Assembly (NCBI GenBank): GCA_965603075.1
Contig: CBFDBO010000003.1
Span: 1 to 64,000, forward strand
Direction: 5' to 3'
Length of the DNA stretch: 64,000 nucleotides
Source of the DNA: JABJOR01 sp965603075
GTDB taxonomy: Bacteria; Pseudomonadota; Alphaproteobacteria; Rhodospirillales; Casp-alpha2
Below, piece by piece: positions 34,330 to 43,696 of this stretch. The position numbers and the translations under genes are program-made. The notes under the pieces were generated by a model that was given only the letters and a program-made list of their open reading frames with translations, made no database searches and was not told where the DNA came from. Each line of letters starts with the position of its first letter. The first letter of the stretch is position 1.

Positions 34330-35865
34330 ATGATGGAGCGTAAACGATCAGGCAGAAAAAATGCCCGCGATAAGGACGCTATTAATCAAATGCCTTGGGC
34401 GCAACTTACCAATTGGTTGTCGCCAACAGAAGTTTTAAGTGAGGATGAAGTTGAACATATTCATCAGACCTCTCTGCGATTGCTTGCCGAGGTCGGGATG
34501 GAAATACATGATTCCACGGCACGGCAAATTTTAAAAACAGCTGGCTGTGATGTGGATTCTGACACATTTCGTGTGCGCTTTGACCCTGCTTTCATCGATG
34601 AACAAGTTGCAAAGGCTCCCTCCAGTTTCACGCTGCGATCACGCAATCCTGCACGTGACTTAACATTTGGTGGAAACAATATAAATTTCACATCTGTAGT
34701 GGGACCTGCCTTTTGTTCAGATCTGGATAACGGACGCCGGCGGGGGAACACTGCAGACCTCCGGAATTATGTTCGGTTGCTGCAATCCCTTAATACTGTG
34801 CATTTGATTTATGGTACGCCATTTGAAGCAATGGATATTCCCCCAAATGTACGCCATCTGGAAGGTTATTATCATGGCATTGAGCTGACCGATAAAGTTT
34901 GGGCTTCGTGGTTGCTAGGTCGCTACAGGGCTGAAGATGCTATTGAAATGGCGTGTAAATTATTTGATACAGACAGAGACGGTTTAAAAGAGCGTCCTGT
35001 TTGCATTGGCAATATTAATACCAATTCTCCTTTGGTCCTTGATGCCGAAATGACACAAGGAGCGATGGCTTTTGCAGAATGTGGACAAGCCGTTATTGTC
35101 ACACCTTTTACACTGTCTGGCGCCATGGCCCCGGCCAGCTTATCGGGGGCATTGATGGGGCAAAATGCCGAAGCCTTAGCCTGCATTGCATTATTACAAA
35201 CGATTAATCCGGGAACCCCTTGCATTTATGGTTCCTTTACTTCCAATGCAGATATGCGAACAGGTTCCCCCGCATTTGGTACACCTGAATATGCTATGGG
35301 GGCGTTTGCTTCGGGTCAATTAGCACGAAGACATAATCTACCGTGGCGGTCTTCAAATGCCTGTGTGGCAAATGCGGTTGATGCGCAGGCAGCGTACGAA
35401 TCAGAAATGTCTATTTGGTCCACGGTGATGAGCCATTGCAACATGATCATTCACGGCGCAGGCTGGATGGAAGGGGGGTTAACAGCATCATTTGAAAAAC
35501 TTATCATCGATGCCGAAATGTTACAGATGATAAGTTATATGCTGCGCCCCATCGATACCAGTGATGCTGCAATGGGGTTGGAGGCCTATAAGGAAGTAGG
35601 ACCGGGCGGACATTTTTTTGGTGCCGCTGATACCCTAAAAAGATATGAAACAGCTTTCTATAATCCGATCGTATCAGATTGGCGAAATTATGGATCCTGG
35701 AAAGAAGCTGGCGCACTTACAACCGAGCAAAATGCAAACAAAGTATGGAAAAAGCTACTTGAAACATATGAGCAGCCCGAAATTGATCTGGAGCTATTAA
35801 TGGACCTTCGTGGTTTCGTTGATCACCGAAAACAAGAAGTCTTGTCTGGTATCCGAGCAGCGTAG
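34330..35865 (+). CDS. MttB-family corrinoid-dependent methyltransferase (non-pyrrolysine)
   Basis: A 511-residue TIM-barrel methyltransferase of the trimethylamine methyltransferase (MttB) superfamily, with EVLSEDEVEHIHQTSLRLLA at the N terminus and PFTLSGAMAPASLSGALMGQ in the core. There is no in-frame TAG, so it belongs to the non-pyrrolysine branch, whose characterised members demethylate quaternary amines such as glycine betaine or proline betaine. The usual partner corrinoid protein (MttC-like) and methyl acceptor are absent here, so they must be encoded elsewhere or the protein works differently. GGAAAG precedes the tandem ATGATG start. Confidence 0.82.
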   Translation: MMERKRSGRKNARDKDAINQMPWAQLTNWLSPTEVLSEDEVEHIHQTSLRLLAEVGMEIHDSTARQILKTAGCDVDSDTFRVRFDPAFIDEQVAKAPSSFTLRSRNPARDLTFGGNNINFTSVVGPAFCSDLDNGRRRGNTADLRNYVRLLQSLNTVHLIYGTPFEAMDIPPNVRHLEGYYHGIELTDKVWASWLLGRYRAEDAIEMACKLFDTDRDGLKERPVCIGNINTNSPLVLDAEMTQGAMAFAECGQAVIVTPFTLSGAMAPASLSGALMGQNAEALACIALLQTINPGTPCIYGSFTSNADMRTGSPAFGTPEYAMGAFASGQLARRHNLPWRSSNACVANAVDAQAAYESEMSIWSTVMSHCNMIIHGAGWMEGGLTASFEKLIIDAEMLQMISYMLRPIDTSDAAMGLEAYKEVGPGGHFFGAADTLKRYETAFYNPIVSDWRNYGSWKEAGALTTEQNANKVWKKLLETYEQPEIDLELLMDLRGFVDHRKQEVLSGIRAA

Positions 35866-36025
35866 TATCGATAATATAAAACTAGGGCAGAAAAGTTCTG
35901 TCATCAGGGAAATAAAATTCTTGTGGTCTTATGGCATAGGGATTTCTTTAACTGTCATCGAAAAGACCTGCTTGCAGGGGGCACATGATATCAAATTATA
36001 CAATTTTGCATATGACCCTAAGCGG

Positions 36026-36711
36026 TCATTCTAATACCGGCAGTGTGAAGAAGAAGGTGCAGTTAACACCAACCTCAGAGATAAAGTCAATTGTACCACC
36101 GTGCTGCTCGACAATAGTCTTGGAGATGTTGAGTCCCAGTCCTGTTCCACCTTTTTGACGGGTATCAGACGAATCCACTTGAGTAAATCGCCCAAAGACC
36201 CTTTCGCGAAACGTTTCCGGAATGCCGGGGCCGTAGTTCTTCACCGTGATGCGGATTGTGTCACCGTTGCGTGTGACCTACAACTCGACTTGCTCGCCCT
36301 TGGTTGAGAACTTGGCGGCGTTGGACATCAAGTTAGCCAAACCTGCATTAATCTATCCTTGTCTCCGTACACCAATGTTTCTTTTTCCATGGCTGCTTTT
36401 ATAAAAGTTACATCGTATTCTTCACGCTGATAACCAGCTTCTCCTCGTAAAAATTCAAGCCAAGATTTAAGTGTAGCTTCTCTATCATTGGGATGAATGG
36501 CCGATACCCAATCTCCTTCCAACGCTTCAGAAGCTGACATACCAGTTATTGCGCACCATGCATCATTTACATAGACAGTTGTTCCATTAAGATCAGAATG
36601 AAAGATACCAACGGGTGCTGACGCGACAAATGAAAGGAATCTCTGTTCATTTGCCCGTAGAGATTCTTTCGCCTTCAAATATAGTGTCTCGTAATCTGGT
36701 TCGTTTTTCAT
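36026..36711 (-). pseudogene. Decayed PAS sensor histidine kinase
   Basis: Remnant of a PAS-histidine kinase with at least three lesions. The N-terminal piece (36328-36711) encodes a PAS domain (VASAPVGIFHSDLNG to DYVTFIK-like end). It then jumps directly into an N-box sequence (ETLVYGDKDRLMQV), so the HisKA region with the catalytic His is deleted. At about 36345 the frame shifts and the next frame continues with the N-box (LANLMSNAAKF). A TAG then interrupts it near 36276, and the last piece (36026-36244) holds the ATPase boxes KNYGPGIPE and GGTGLGLNISK. It cannot make an active kinase. Confidence 0.8.
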
Positions 36712-37045
36712 ATAATTGTATGATGAGTGTATTGGCGAATTCTGTCAATAACCATGGTTGTTCGCACGTCACCAACAGAAACCTTCTTCGTACCGGACAG
36801 CCTTTTGGTATTGATCCGACTTTATATTATACAACATCGATGATGGTCTAAATTTAATAATAAAATTTTTATTTTTCAGCGCAAAGTCGTTTAATTTTAA
36901 ATAAAAAACGTCAAAACAAATTTAATCTGCCTCAGCAGCTTGACCGATTGGTCAGTATTGTAGCAATATAATCTCTATTAATGGGAAAATAATAATAAAT
37001 AACGTGACAATAAAAAAGTACATTCAAACAGGAGTAGGAAAAAAC
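36712..37045 (+). promoter_or_regulatory. Upstream region and candidate operator of the BMP transporter operon
   Basis: This 334-bp AT-rich region precedes the importer operon. It contains the palindrome TGACC-GATT-GGTCA at 36941-36954, a shape typical of TetR or GntR-type operators, and a consensus TATAAT at 36967-36972. The -35-like TTGACC at 36940 is 21 nt from the TATAAT, too far for a simple promoter, so the palindrome is more likely a regulator site. No gene is visible. Confidence 0.45.
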
Positions 37046-38062
37046 ATGTTGAAACTGAATCTTTCAAAACGAAAAATCTTGGGATTAGTCGCAGCTGTCC
37101 CGCTAATGGCTTTAGCAGCCATGAGTACTACCGTTGCACAAGCTGCCAGCATCAAGGTTGCTGGTATCTACACACAACCCATTCAGCAAAAGTGGGACGC
37201 TCGTCTGCATCTGGCCCTCGATAAAGCGGCAAATGCAGGTGAAATTGAATATGTCTTTTCAGAAAAGGTCGCCAACACGGATTATGTTCGTGTTCTTAGG
37301 GAATATGCTGAAAGTGGTGTGAATTTGATTGTTGGTGAAGCCTTTGGTATCAGCAAGGAAGCACGTCAGGTCGCAGACGATTATCCAGAAGTTGCTTTTC
37401 TAATGGGTGACCCGTTCAAACCACATGGTTCAAACTTTGCCGTATTTGATAATTATATTCATGAACCATGCTATCTTATGGGAATGATCGCGGGGTCCAT
37501 GACTAAATCAAACAAGATTGGTATGGTTGGCGGGTATCCTATCGGGGAAGTTAATCGCCTCTTTCATGCTTTCATGGCCGGCGCTCGTGCGACCAATCCA
37601 GCAGTTGAATTCAAAGTTAACTTCATCGGTTCTTGGTATGATCCTCCTAAAGCCAAAGAAGCTGCATTTGCCCAGATCGAAACGGGTGTCGATGTTCTCT
37701 ATGCAGAACGCGCCGGTGTTGTTGATGCCGCCCGAGAAAAAAGCATTATTGCTTTTGGCAATGTAAATGACATGAATAAAGAAGAAAACGGTACTGATGT
37801 TGTTGTGACATCCGCGCTTTGGCATATGGAAGCAGCTATTAACAATGCTGTTTCCGATGTAAAGAACGGTACCTTCAAGGCAGCCGATTATAAAGAATGG
37901 ACCATGATGGCCAAAGGTGGTGCCAGCTTAGCTCCGTACTACGAATTCGATTCAAAAATCTCTGCTGATATCAAGGCAAAGGTTAGCGAAACACAGGCTG
38001 AGATTTTGTCTGGTAACTTTACAGTCGTGATTAATGATGAGAAGCCGGAATCAACTTATTAG
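37046..38062 (+). CDS. BMP/PnrA-type ABC transporter substrate-binding protein
   Basis: Periplasmic binding protein of the basic membrane protein (Bmp/PnrA/Med) family, which binds purine and pyrimidine nucleosides in characterised members. The ATG at 37046 (MLKLNLSK) has AGGAGTAGGA upstream and gives 338 residues; the frame from 37004 lacks this. A signal peptide with AxA-type cleavage (TTVAQAAS) covers residues 1-34. Core motifs include VGEAFGISKEARQVADDYPE and KIGMVGGYPIGEVNR. It is the first gene of an importer operon with a double ATPase, two permeases and a cytosine-deaminase-like enzyme, which supports a nucleoside or nucleobase ligand. Confidence 0.85.
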   Translation: MLKLNLSKRKILGLVAAVPLMALAAMSTTVAQAASIKVAGIYTQPIQQKWDARLHLALDKAANAGEIEYVFSEKVANTDYVRVLREYAESGVNLIVGEAFGISKEARQVADDYPEVAFLMGDPFKPHGSNFAVFDNYIHEPCYLMGMIAGSMTKSNKIGMVGGYPIGEVNRLFHAFMAGARATNPAVEFKVNFIGSWYDPPKAKEAAFAQIETGVDVLYAERAGVVDAAREKSIIAFGNVNDMNKEENGTDVVVTSALWHMEAAINNAVSDVKNGTFKAADYKEWTMMAKGGASLAPYYEFDSKISADIKAKVSETQAEILSGNFTVVINDEKPESTY

Positions 38063-38093
38063 GGATCGACTTATTCCATAGTTGTCAAATAAC

Positions 38094-38122
38094 AAGGGGG
38101 AGGGGCACTCCTCCCCCTTTAT
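38094..38122 (+). terminator. GC-rich hairpin after the binding-protein gene
   Basis: A G-rich run ending in GGAGGGG faces the C-rich run CTCCTCCCCC, followed by TTT. It lies about 35 bp after the binding-protein stop and 45 bp before the ATPase gene. Such hairpins commonly stop part of the transcripts so that the binding protein is made in excess over the membrane components. Confidence 0.6.
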
Positions 38123-38163
38123 GACAATCATAAAAACTGACTCATAATCGAAAGTGCGGGGCA

Positions 38164-39714
38164 ATGACGGCACTGAGCATTAATGGTGTTACCAAGACCT
38201 TTGGGTCTCTCGTGGCTAATGATAATATCTCGCTGACTCTGGCTAAAGGCGAGGTTCTTGCTCTCCTTGGTGAAAACGGAGCTGGCAAGACGACGCTTAT
38301 GAATATCCTCTTTGGGCACTATATCGCTGATGACGGCGAGATTGAAATCTTTGGCAATCGGTTAACACCAGGCGCAACAGATGAAGCAATTAATGCAGGT
38401 GTTGGTATGGTACATCAACATTTTACCTTGGCTGATAATCTCAGTGTTCTGGATAATATCATTTTGGGTACGGAGTCATTAACAGCGTGGAAATCTGATA
38501 CAAAACGCGCCAGGGCTAAACTGGACGCTCTCGCCAATGAGTTTGGCATGGCAATTGAACCTGACAAACTGGTCGCTGATATTTCTGTTGGTGAGCGTCA
38601 ACGCGTCGAAATTATGAAGGCCCTCTACCGGGATGCAAAAATTCTTATTCTCGATGAACCAACCGCCGTTTTAACACCTCAAGAAGTTGACCACCTGTTT
38701 GAGACGTTGCGGTCCATGGTTGCACGCGGTCTTTCTATCATCTTCATCTCTCACAAGCTTCATGAAATACTGAATATCAGTGATCGCGTAAATGTCTTGC
38801 GTCGTGGTCAGATGGTCGGTGAGATTGCCACCAAGGATGCGGATCGGGACACCTTAGCGCATATGATGGTTGGCCATGAAGTGACAAGGCCGACAGTAGA
38901 ACATATGGCACCGGGTGCTGCCGTTGCTGAAGTAGACAACGTTATTGTGACAGGGGACAATAGTAAACTTGGACAACGTCCTTTGCTTGATGGTGTCTCA
39001 ATCTCGATCCATGAACATGAAATAATTGGTCTTGCAGGTGTTGCCGGAAATGGACAGTCTGCCCTTGCTGATTTACTGAGCGGGCTGACGGCTCCGTCTT
39101 CTGGAAGTTTACGTTTTGCCGGGGAGGATATTGTGCATTATTCACCCCGTGCATTTATAAATAAAAGGATTGCTCGTATCCCGGAGGATCGCCATGAAAA
39201 GGGTGTGGTAGGGGACATGAATGTCTGGGAAAATCTGATTAGTGAAAGCCTGAGAAAAAAACCTTTTTGGAAGTTTGGCTATCTGATTGATTTTGAAGCC
39301 TGCCGTGATTTTGCCCGTAATCTAATCGAACAATTCGATATTCGCGGCAAGACGATGGAAATGCCGGCAAAACAGCTATCTGGTGGAAACATACAGAAAC
39401 TGATTCTAGCGCGCACTCTTCATAATAATCCTAAGTTTATTCTAGCCAATCAACCTGTTCGGGGACTTGACGAAGGGGCGATAGCCGCTGTTCATGAACG
39501 CCTGCTGGCGGCAAAACGTAGCGGTGCTGGTGTCTTGCTAGTTTCAGAAGACCTCGATGAATTATTTTCTTTGGCAGACAAAATTATTGTTATGTATCAC
39601 GGCAAGGTCAGCTCGGCATTGCCAACATTAAACCTCACGGTTCAAGATGTCGGTATCATGATGGCAGGTGATCTGGCGCATGGTGAAAAATTATCACAGG
39701 CAGGTGTATCATGA
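38164..39714 (+). CDS. Nucleoside-type ABC transporter, double ATP-binding subunit
   Basis: A 516-residue protein with two fused ABC domains. The first is canonical: GENGAGKTTLMNIL (Walker A), VGERQRVEIMKAL (signature), ILILDEPTAVL (Walker B). The second is degenerate: GVAGNGQSALADLL in place of Walker A, signature LSGGNIQKLILAR, and ANQPVRGLD instead of the usual Walker B DEP. This asymmetric layout is normal for the YufO/NupO nucleoside and ribose-type importers. The permease gene overlaps its end by 4 bp (ATGA). Confidence 0.88.
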   Translation: MTALSINGVTKTFGSLVANDNISLTLAKGEVLALLGENGAGKTTLMNILFGHYIADDGEIEIFGNRLTPGATDEAINAGVGMVHQHFTLADNLSVLDNIILGTESLTAWKSDTKRARAKLDALANEFGMAIEPDKLVADISVGERQRVEIMKALYRDAKILILDEPTAVLTPQEVDHLFETLRSMVARGLSIIFISHKLHEILNISDRVNVLRRGQMVGEIATKDADRDTLAHMMVGHEVTRPTVEHMAPGAAVAEVDNVIVTGDNSKLGQRPLLDGVSISIHEHEIIGLAGVAGNGQSALADLLSGLTAPSSGSLRFAGEDIVHYSPRAFINKRIARIPEDRHEKGVVGDMNVWENLISESLRKKPFWKFGYLIDFEACRDFARNLIEQFDIRGKTMEMPAKQLSGGNIQKLILARTLHNNPKFILANQPVRGLDEGAIAAVHERLLAAKRSGAGVLLVSEDLDELFSLADKIIVMYHGKVSSALPTLNLTVQDVGIMMAGDLAHGEKLSQAGVS

Positions 39715-40760
39715 GGCTAGAACCACGTGAGTCTGTCTCTTTCTGGATGGTGTTGTCTGCTCCTGCAGTAGCGATTATTGTCGCCCTCGTCATCACATCC
39801 GGCCTTGTTATGTGGACCGGGGAGTCTGTTTTTGAAGCCTATACCGCATTGTTTAATGGTGCTTTCGGCTCACGGTTTGCCATAGCGGAAACGCTGACAC
39901 GGGCAACCCCCCTGCTACTAACAGGGCTGGCGGCCGCCGTTGCCTTTCGAGCTCGATTTTGGAACATCGGCGCTGAAGGCCAACTTTATTGCGGCGCTCT
40001 GGCAGCCACATTCTTTGGTACCGGACTGGTAACGTTGCCGCCGGTGTTGATGATACCGTTTTTGTTTATTGTTGGTGCGCTGGCTGGTGGCCTCATATTA
40101 CTGTTGCCTGTGTATTTGAAAAGTAAACTTAAAGTGGACGAAGTTGTCACCACTCTTTTGTTGAACTTTGTCATTCTATTATTTGTTAGTTACCTTTTAG
40201 AAGGCCCTTGGCGTGACCCCATGTCTATGGGCTGGCCACAGGCAGCCTCGATCATTGATGAGGGGGTGTTGCCCCGAATTATGGAGAAAAGCCGTCTCCA
40301 CCTTGGACTGATTGTGGGTATTGTTTCTGCGGTATTGGTTTGGTTTATCATGCGATTTACCGTATGGGGTTATGAAATTCGTGCCGTCGGTCACAATCCA
40401 TCTGCTGCGACATTTGCGGGGATCAGTATCAATATGACCGTCCTGCGTGTAGCGCTGATCAGTGGTGGTCTTGCAGGGTTTGCCGGTGTGACAGAGGTCG
40501 CAGGACTCAAAGGATATCTTACTTTGGATTTGTCTCCGGGGTTCGGTTACGCCGGAATTGCCGTTGCCATGCTGGCCAATCTTCATCCATTGGGCGTTAT
40601 TGTATCGGCAATTTTCCTAGCTGGAATTTATGTTGGCGCGGATTCTATGAGCCGCGCAGTCAACATTCCAAATTATATCGCCGATGTTTTGGTTGCCATA
40701 TCAGTCCTTGCCGTTTTGGTTAGTATTATGCTGACCAATTTCCGCATAAAGTTTCGTTAG
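39711..40760 (+). CDS. Nucleoside-type ABC transporter permease 1
   Basis: A 349-residue integral membrane permease of the branched-chain/ribose/nucleoside class (BPD_transp_2), with about nine hydrophobic segments. The conserved cytoplasmic motif FRARFWNIGAEGQLYCGALAA is the ATPase-coupling and family hallmark, as in YufP/NupP. ATGA overlap with the ATPase gene indicates coupled translation. It forms the channel with the permease encoded next. Confidence 0.86.
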   Translation: MRLEPRESVSFWMVLSAPAVAIIVALVITSGLVMWTGESVFEAYTALFNGAFGSRFAIAETLTRATPLLLTGLAAAVAFRARFWNIGAEGQLYCGALAATFFGTGLVTLPPVLMIPFLFIVGALAGGLILLLPVYLKSKLKVDEVVTTLLLNFVILLFVSYLLEGPWRDPMSMGWPQAASIIDEGVLPRIMEKSRLHLGLIVGIVSAVLVWFIMRFTVWGYEIRAVGHNPSAATFAGISINMTVLRVALISGGLAGFAGVTEVAGLKGYLTLDLSPGFGYAGIAVAMLANLHPLGVIVSAIFLAGIYVGADSMSRAVNIPNYIADVLVAISVLAVLVSIMLTNFRIKFR

Positions 40761-40774
40761 AGGAGGATGCTGTT

Positions 40775-41722
40775 GTGTTAGAATTATTTGAAGTCTTCCT
40801 CACTGCTGGTTTCTGGGCTGCAACCATCCGCATTGCCTGTCCGCTCATTCTTGGAACCATTGGAGAGCTGATTTGCGAGCGGGCAGGGGTCCTGAATTTG
40901 GGGATCGAAGGCATTATGACTGTTGGTGCCATGTCTGGATGGATGTGGGTGTATCAGGGCGGTGATTTGTGGACCGGTTTGTTGTTCGCCGCATTTATTG
41001 GTGCTTTGTTTGGTTTCCTGCATAGTCTGTTTACGGTTCACTTAGGATTATCCCAACATGTTTCAGGAATTGGAATTACCATGCTGGCAGCGTCGCTAAG
41101 CTATTTTGTCTTCCGAATGATGTTACCTTCCAGCACGACACCCCCTAAAATCGTTCCGTTCTTGCCTGTGAATATACCGATTTTGTCTGACATGCCTTTC
41201 TTTGGCGAGGCGTTATTCTCTCATACGCCGATGACCTATATGTGCTTTGCGATCGTTCCCTTGGTGATTTATGTGCTGTACAGGACGCCGATCGGTCTGG
41301 CCGTGCGTATGGCAGGCGAAAACCCCATGGCCCTTGAAGCTCAGGGAATGAATGTGCTGAGCATTCGCACTGGCGCGGTGGTCGTGGGCAGTGCCTTTAT
41401 GGCTGTTGGCGGAGCATACCTGACCATGTCAGCGTTTGATGCTTTTTTCTTTGGAATGGTTAATGGCCGTGGCTGGATTTGTGTCGCGCTGGTTATTTTT
41501 GCATCCTGGCGCCCTGGCAAAGCCTTACTGGGGGCGTTGCTGTTTGCCGGACTTGATGCCATGCAGGTACGTGCACAGCAGTTTGCTGGCGGATTTATTC
41601 CCTATCAGTTTTTCTTGATGGTGCCCTATGTTTTAAGTATTTTCGCCATGGTAATTATGGCGCGTAAAGCCCGTTACCCAAAGGCCCTGTTGATCCCCTT
41701 CCGCAAGGGCGAGCGGATATAG
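40775..41722 (+). CDS. Nucleoside-type ABC transporter permease 2
   Basis: Second permease, 315 residues, with about eight to nine hydrophobic segments. The family motif is ICERAGVLNLGIEGIMTVGAM. It uses a GTG start at 40775 with AGGAGGA 7 nt upstream. It heterodimerises with the preceding permease, as YufQ/NupQ does. The amidohydrolase follows 16 bp downstream in the same operon. Confidence 0.86.
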   Translation: MLELFEVFLTAGFWAATIRIACPLILGTIGELICERAGVLNLGIEGIMTVGAMSGWMWVYQGGDLWTGLLFAAFIGALFGFLHSLFTVHLGLSQHVSGIGITMLAASLSYFVFRMMLPSSTTPPKIVPFLPVNIPILSDMPFFGEALFSHTPMTYMCFAIVPLVIYVLYRTPIGLAVRMAGENPMALEAQGMNVLSIRTGAVVVGSAFMAVGGAYLTMSAFDAFFFGMVNGRGWICVALVIFASWRPGKALLGALLFAGLDAMQVRAQQFAGGFIPYQFFLMVPYVLSIFAMVIMARKARYPKALLIPFRKGERI

Positions 41723-41738
41723 GAAAGGAAGATAACCT

Positions 41739-43010
41739 ATGTTAGATTTGATTGTCCGCAATGCTCGAGTGCCCAATTCCAAGACCTCAACTGATATCGC
41801 TGTTAAGGGTGGGAAAATTGTTGACGTGAAGCCTGCCATTCAAGCTGAGGCTGGTCGGGAAATTGATGCAACTGACCATCTTGTAACATCACCTTTTGTC
41901 GACAGTCACTTTCATATGGATGCGGCTCTGACCTATGGTCAACCTAGGGTCAATGCGAGTGGAACCTTGCTGGAAGGAATTGCCTTGTGGGCAGAGCTTA
42001 AACCCACATTGACCGTAGATGAAATCAAACAACGTGCCTTGCGTTTCTGTCGCTGGTCAATTGCCCGTGGCACACTGGCAATCCGCAGTCATGTTGATAT
42101 TTCGGATGACCGGTTGCTGGCAGTGCAGGCGCTGGTCGATGTGCGAGAAGAAATGAAACCGTGGCTGGACATCCAACTGGTCGCCTTTCCCCAAGATGGT
42201 TTCCTGCGGTTGGCTAATGCACGCGAAAATTTGTTGCGAGCGCTTGATATGGGGGTTGATGTGGTTGGGGGGATACCGCACTTTGAACGGACCATGTCGG
42301 ACGGTGCTGACTCAGTACGTCAGTTATGTGAAATTGCCACAGAGCGCGGATTGATGGTCGATATGCATTGTGACGAAAGCGATGATCCTATGTCGCGTCA
42401 TATTGAAACACTGGCGTGTGAAACACAGCGTCTGGGTTTGAATGATCGGGTTACAGGCTCACATTTAACATCCATGCATTCCATGGATAATTATTATGTC
42501 TCCAAGCTAATTCCGCTGATGGCGGAATCCGGCATCCATGTTATTGCGAACCCCCTGATCAACATAACCATTCAGGGACGTCACGATAGCTATCCGAAAC
42601 GACGGGGGATGACACGAGTCAAGGAACTGATAGCGGCTGGATTGAACGTCTCTATGGGCCATGATTGTGTCATGGATCCTTGGTATAGCCTAGGCAGTCA
42701 CGACATGCTCGATGTGGCGCAAATGGGACTCCATGTCGGCCAGATGACGGGGGTTGAAGAACTACACGCTGTTTTTGATGCTGTGACAGTCAATCCGGCT
42801 CGCACCATGCATATTGATAATTATGGATTGGACGTTGGGTGCAATGCCGATATGGTTATTTTGCAATGTCGTGATGTTATTGAAGCCTTACGCCTAAAAC
42901 CATCAAGGTTATTTGTGATCCGGCGCGGAGTTGTGATAGCCCAAACAATGCCATGTGACCCTGTGGTCACACTGGATGGTGTCGAAGAGACCGTTTCGTT
43001 TTCGCTGTGA
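41739..43010 (+). CDS. Cytosine deaminase-family amidohydrolase
   Basis: A 423-residue metal-dependent amidohydrolase closely resembling cytosine deaminase (CodA). Metal ligands are visible: H57 and H59 in DSHFHMD, the HCDES segment with His and the catalytic Glu region, SHLTSMHSMD, and an Asp in GHDCVMDPW. GGAAAGGA precedes the ATG. Co-transcription with a nucleoside-type importer suggests that it deaminates an imported pyrimidine or modified base; isoguanine or other N-heterocycles are alternatives because this subfamily is functionally varied. Confidence 0.82.
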   Translation: MLDLIVRNARVPNSKTSTDIAVKGGKIVDVKPAIQAEAGREIDATDHLVTSPFVDSHFHMDAALTYGQPRVNASGTLLEGIALWAELKPTLTVDEIKQRALRFCRWSIARGTLAIRSHVDISDDRLLAVQALVDVREEMKPWLDIQLVAFPQDGFLRLANARENLLRALDMGVDVVGGIPHFERTMSDGADSVRQLCEIATERGLMVDMHCDESDDPMSRHIETLACETQRLGLNDRVTGSHLTSMHSMDNYYVSKLIPLMAESGIHVIANPLINITIQGRHDSYPKRRGMTRVKELIAAGLNVSMGHDCVMDPWYSLGSHDMLDVAQMGLHVGQMTGVEELHAVFDAVTVNPARTMHIDNYGLDVGCNADMVILQCRDVIEALRLKPSRLFVIRRGVVIAQTMPCDPVVTLDGVEETVSFSL

Positions 43011-43087
43011 ATGAACAATATTTAGGGACGTCGCGTCAGGTGAAGAACGCCCAAAAAACGTTGCGGATTGTGAAGGCCGTCAAACAA

Positions 43088-43666
43088 TCAACCAGATGAA
43101 GTAACCCATGCGTATACAACAAAAGCTGCAGCAACTCCGATGGCGATTAACATCCATGGGATAGGCTTGGCTGATTGCTCTGATGCGTTGGTTTTTTGAG
43201 GGTCCCCACCATCCGTTTCTGAATTTCCTGCTTCAACAATTTCACAAAATTTGGCAAAGAATTTTTTCGACAGGGTTTTGGCTGTTGAATCAATTAAACG
43301 TCCCCCCAATTGGGCGAGTTTTCCACCTACATCGGCCTTCACTTCATAGCGCAGGATAGTAGCTGTACCATCTTCAACCAACTTTATATCAGCGCCGCCT
43401 TTTGCAAATCCGGCCGCACCACCAGCACCTTCGCCTGATATTGAATAACTTTCTGGTGGGACAAGATTGGATAATTTAACTTTGCCGTTAAATTTAGCTT
43501 TTATGGGACCGACTCTTAAAACGACGGTTGCGGTCATATCGGTATCTGATTCTTTCTCAAGGCTCTCACAACCCGGAATGCATTGCATCAGAATTTCAGG
43601 ATTGTTCAGGGCTGCAAAAACATCTTTACGTGATGCTTCAATTCTTTGTTCGGCGTTAAGTTCCAA
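43088..43666 (-). CDS. coxG: CoxG, membrane-anchoring SRPBCC protein of CO dehydrogenase
   Basis: A 192-residue CoxG homologue. The N-terminal ~145 residues form the SRPBCC/polyketide-cyclase-like fold (NPEILMQCIPGCESLEK, FNGKVKLSNL, GGRLIDSTAKTLSKKFFAKF). The C terminus ends in one TM helix (PWMLIAIGVAAAFVVYAWV). In Oligotropha CoxG recruits the CO dehydrogenase to the inner membrane so electrons can enter the chain. It is the last gene of the cox cluster, 30 bp after coxF. Confidence 0.85.
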   Translation of the reverse strand: MELNAEQRIEASRKDVFAALNNPEILMQCIPGCESLEKESDTDMTATVVLRVGPIKAKFNGKVKLSNLVPPESYSISGEGAGGAAGFAKGGADIKLVEDGTATILRYEVKADVGGKLAQLGGRLIDSTAKTLSKKFFAKFCEIVEAGNSETDGGDPQKTNASEQSAKPIPWMLIAIGVAAAFVVYAWVTSSG

Positions 43667-43696
43667 AGCTATTCTCCAAAATTAAAAGGGTCTCGA

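Noticed and set aside
34330..35865. Possible pyrrolysine read-through in the MttB-like gene
   Set aside because: The frame contains no internal TAG, so it belongs to the non-pyrrolysine branch.
36026..36244. Stand-alone 72-residue ATPase-like protein
   Set aside because: It is the C-terminal fragment of the broken kinase; no ribosome-binding site, and the domain is incomplete.
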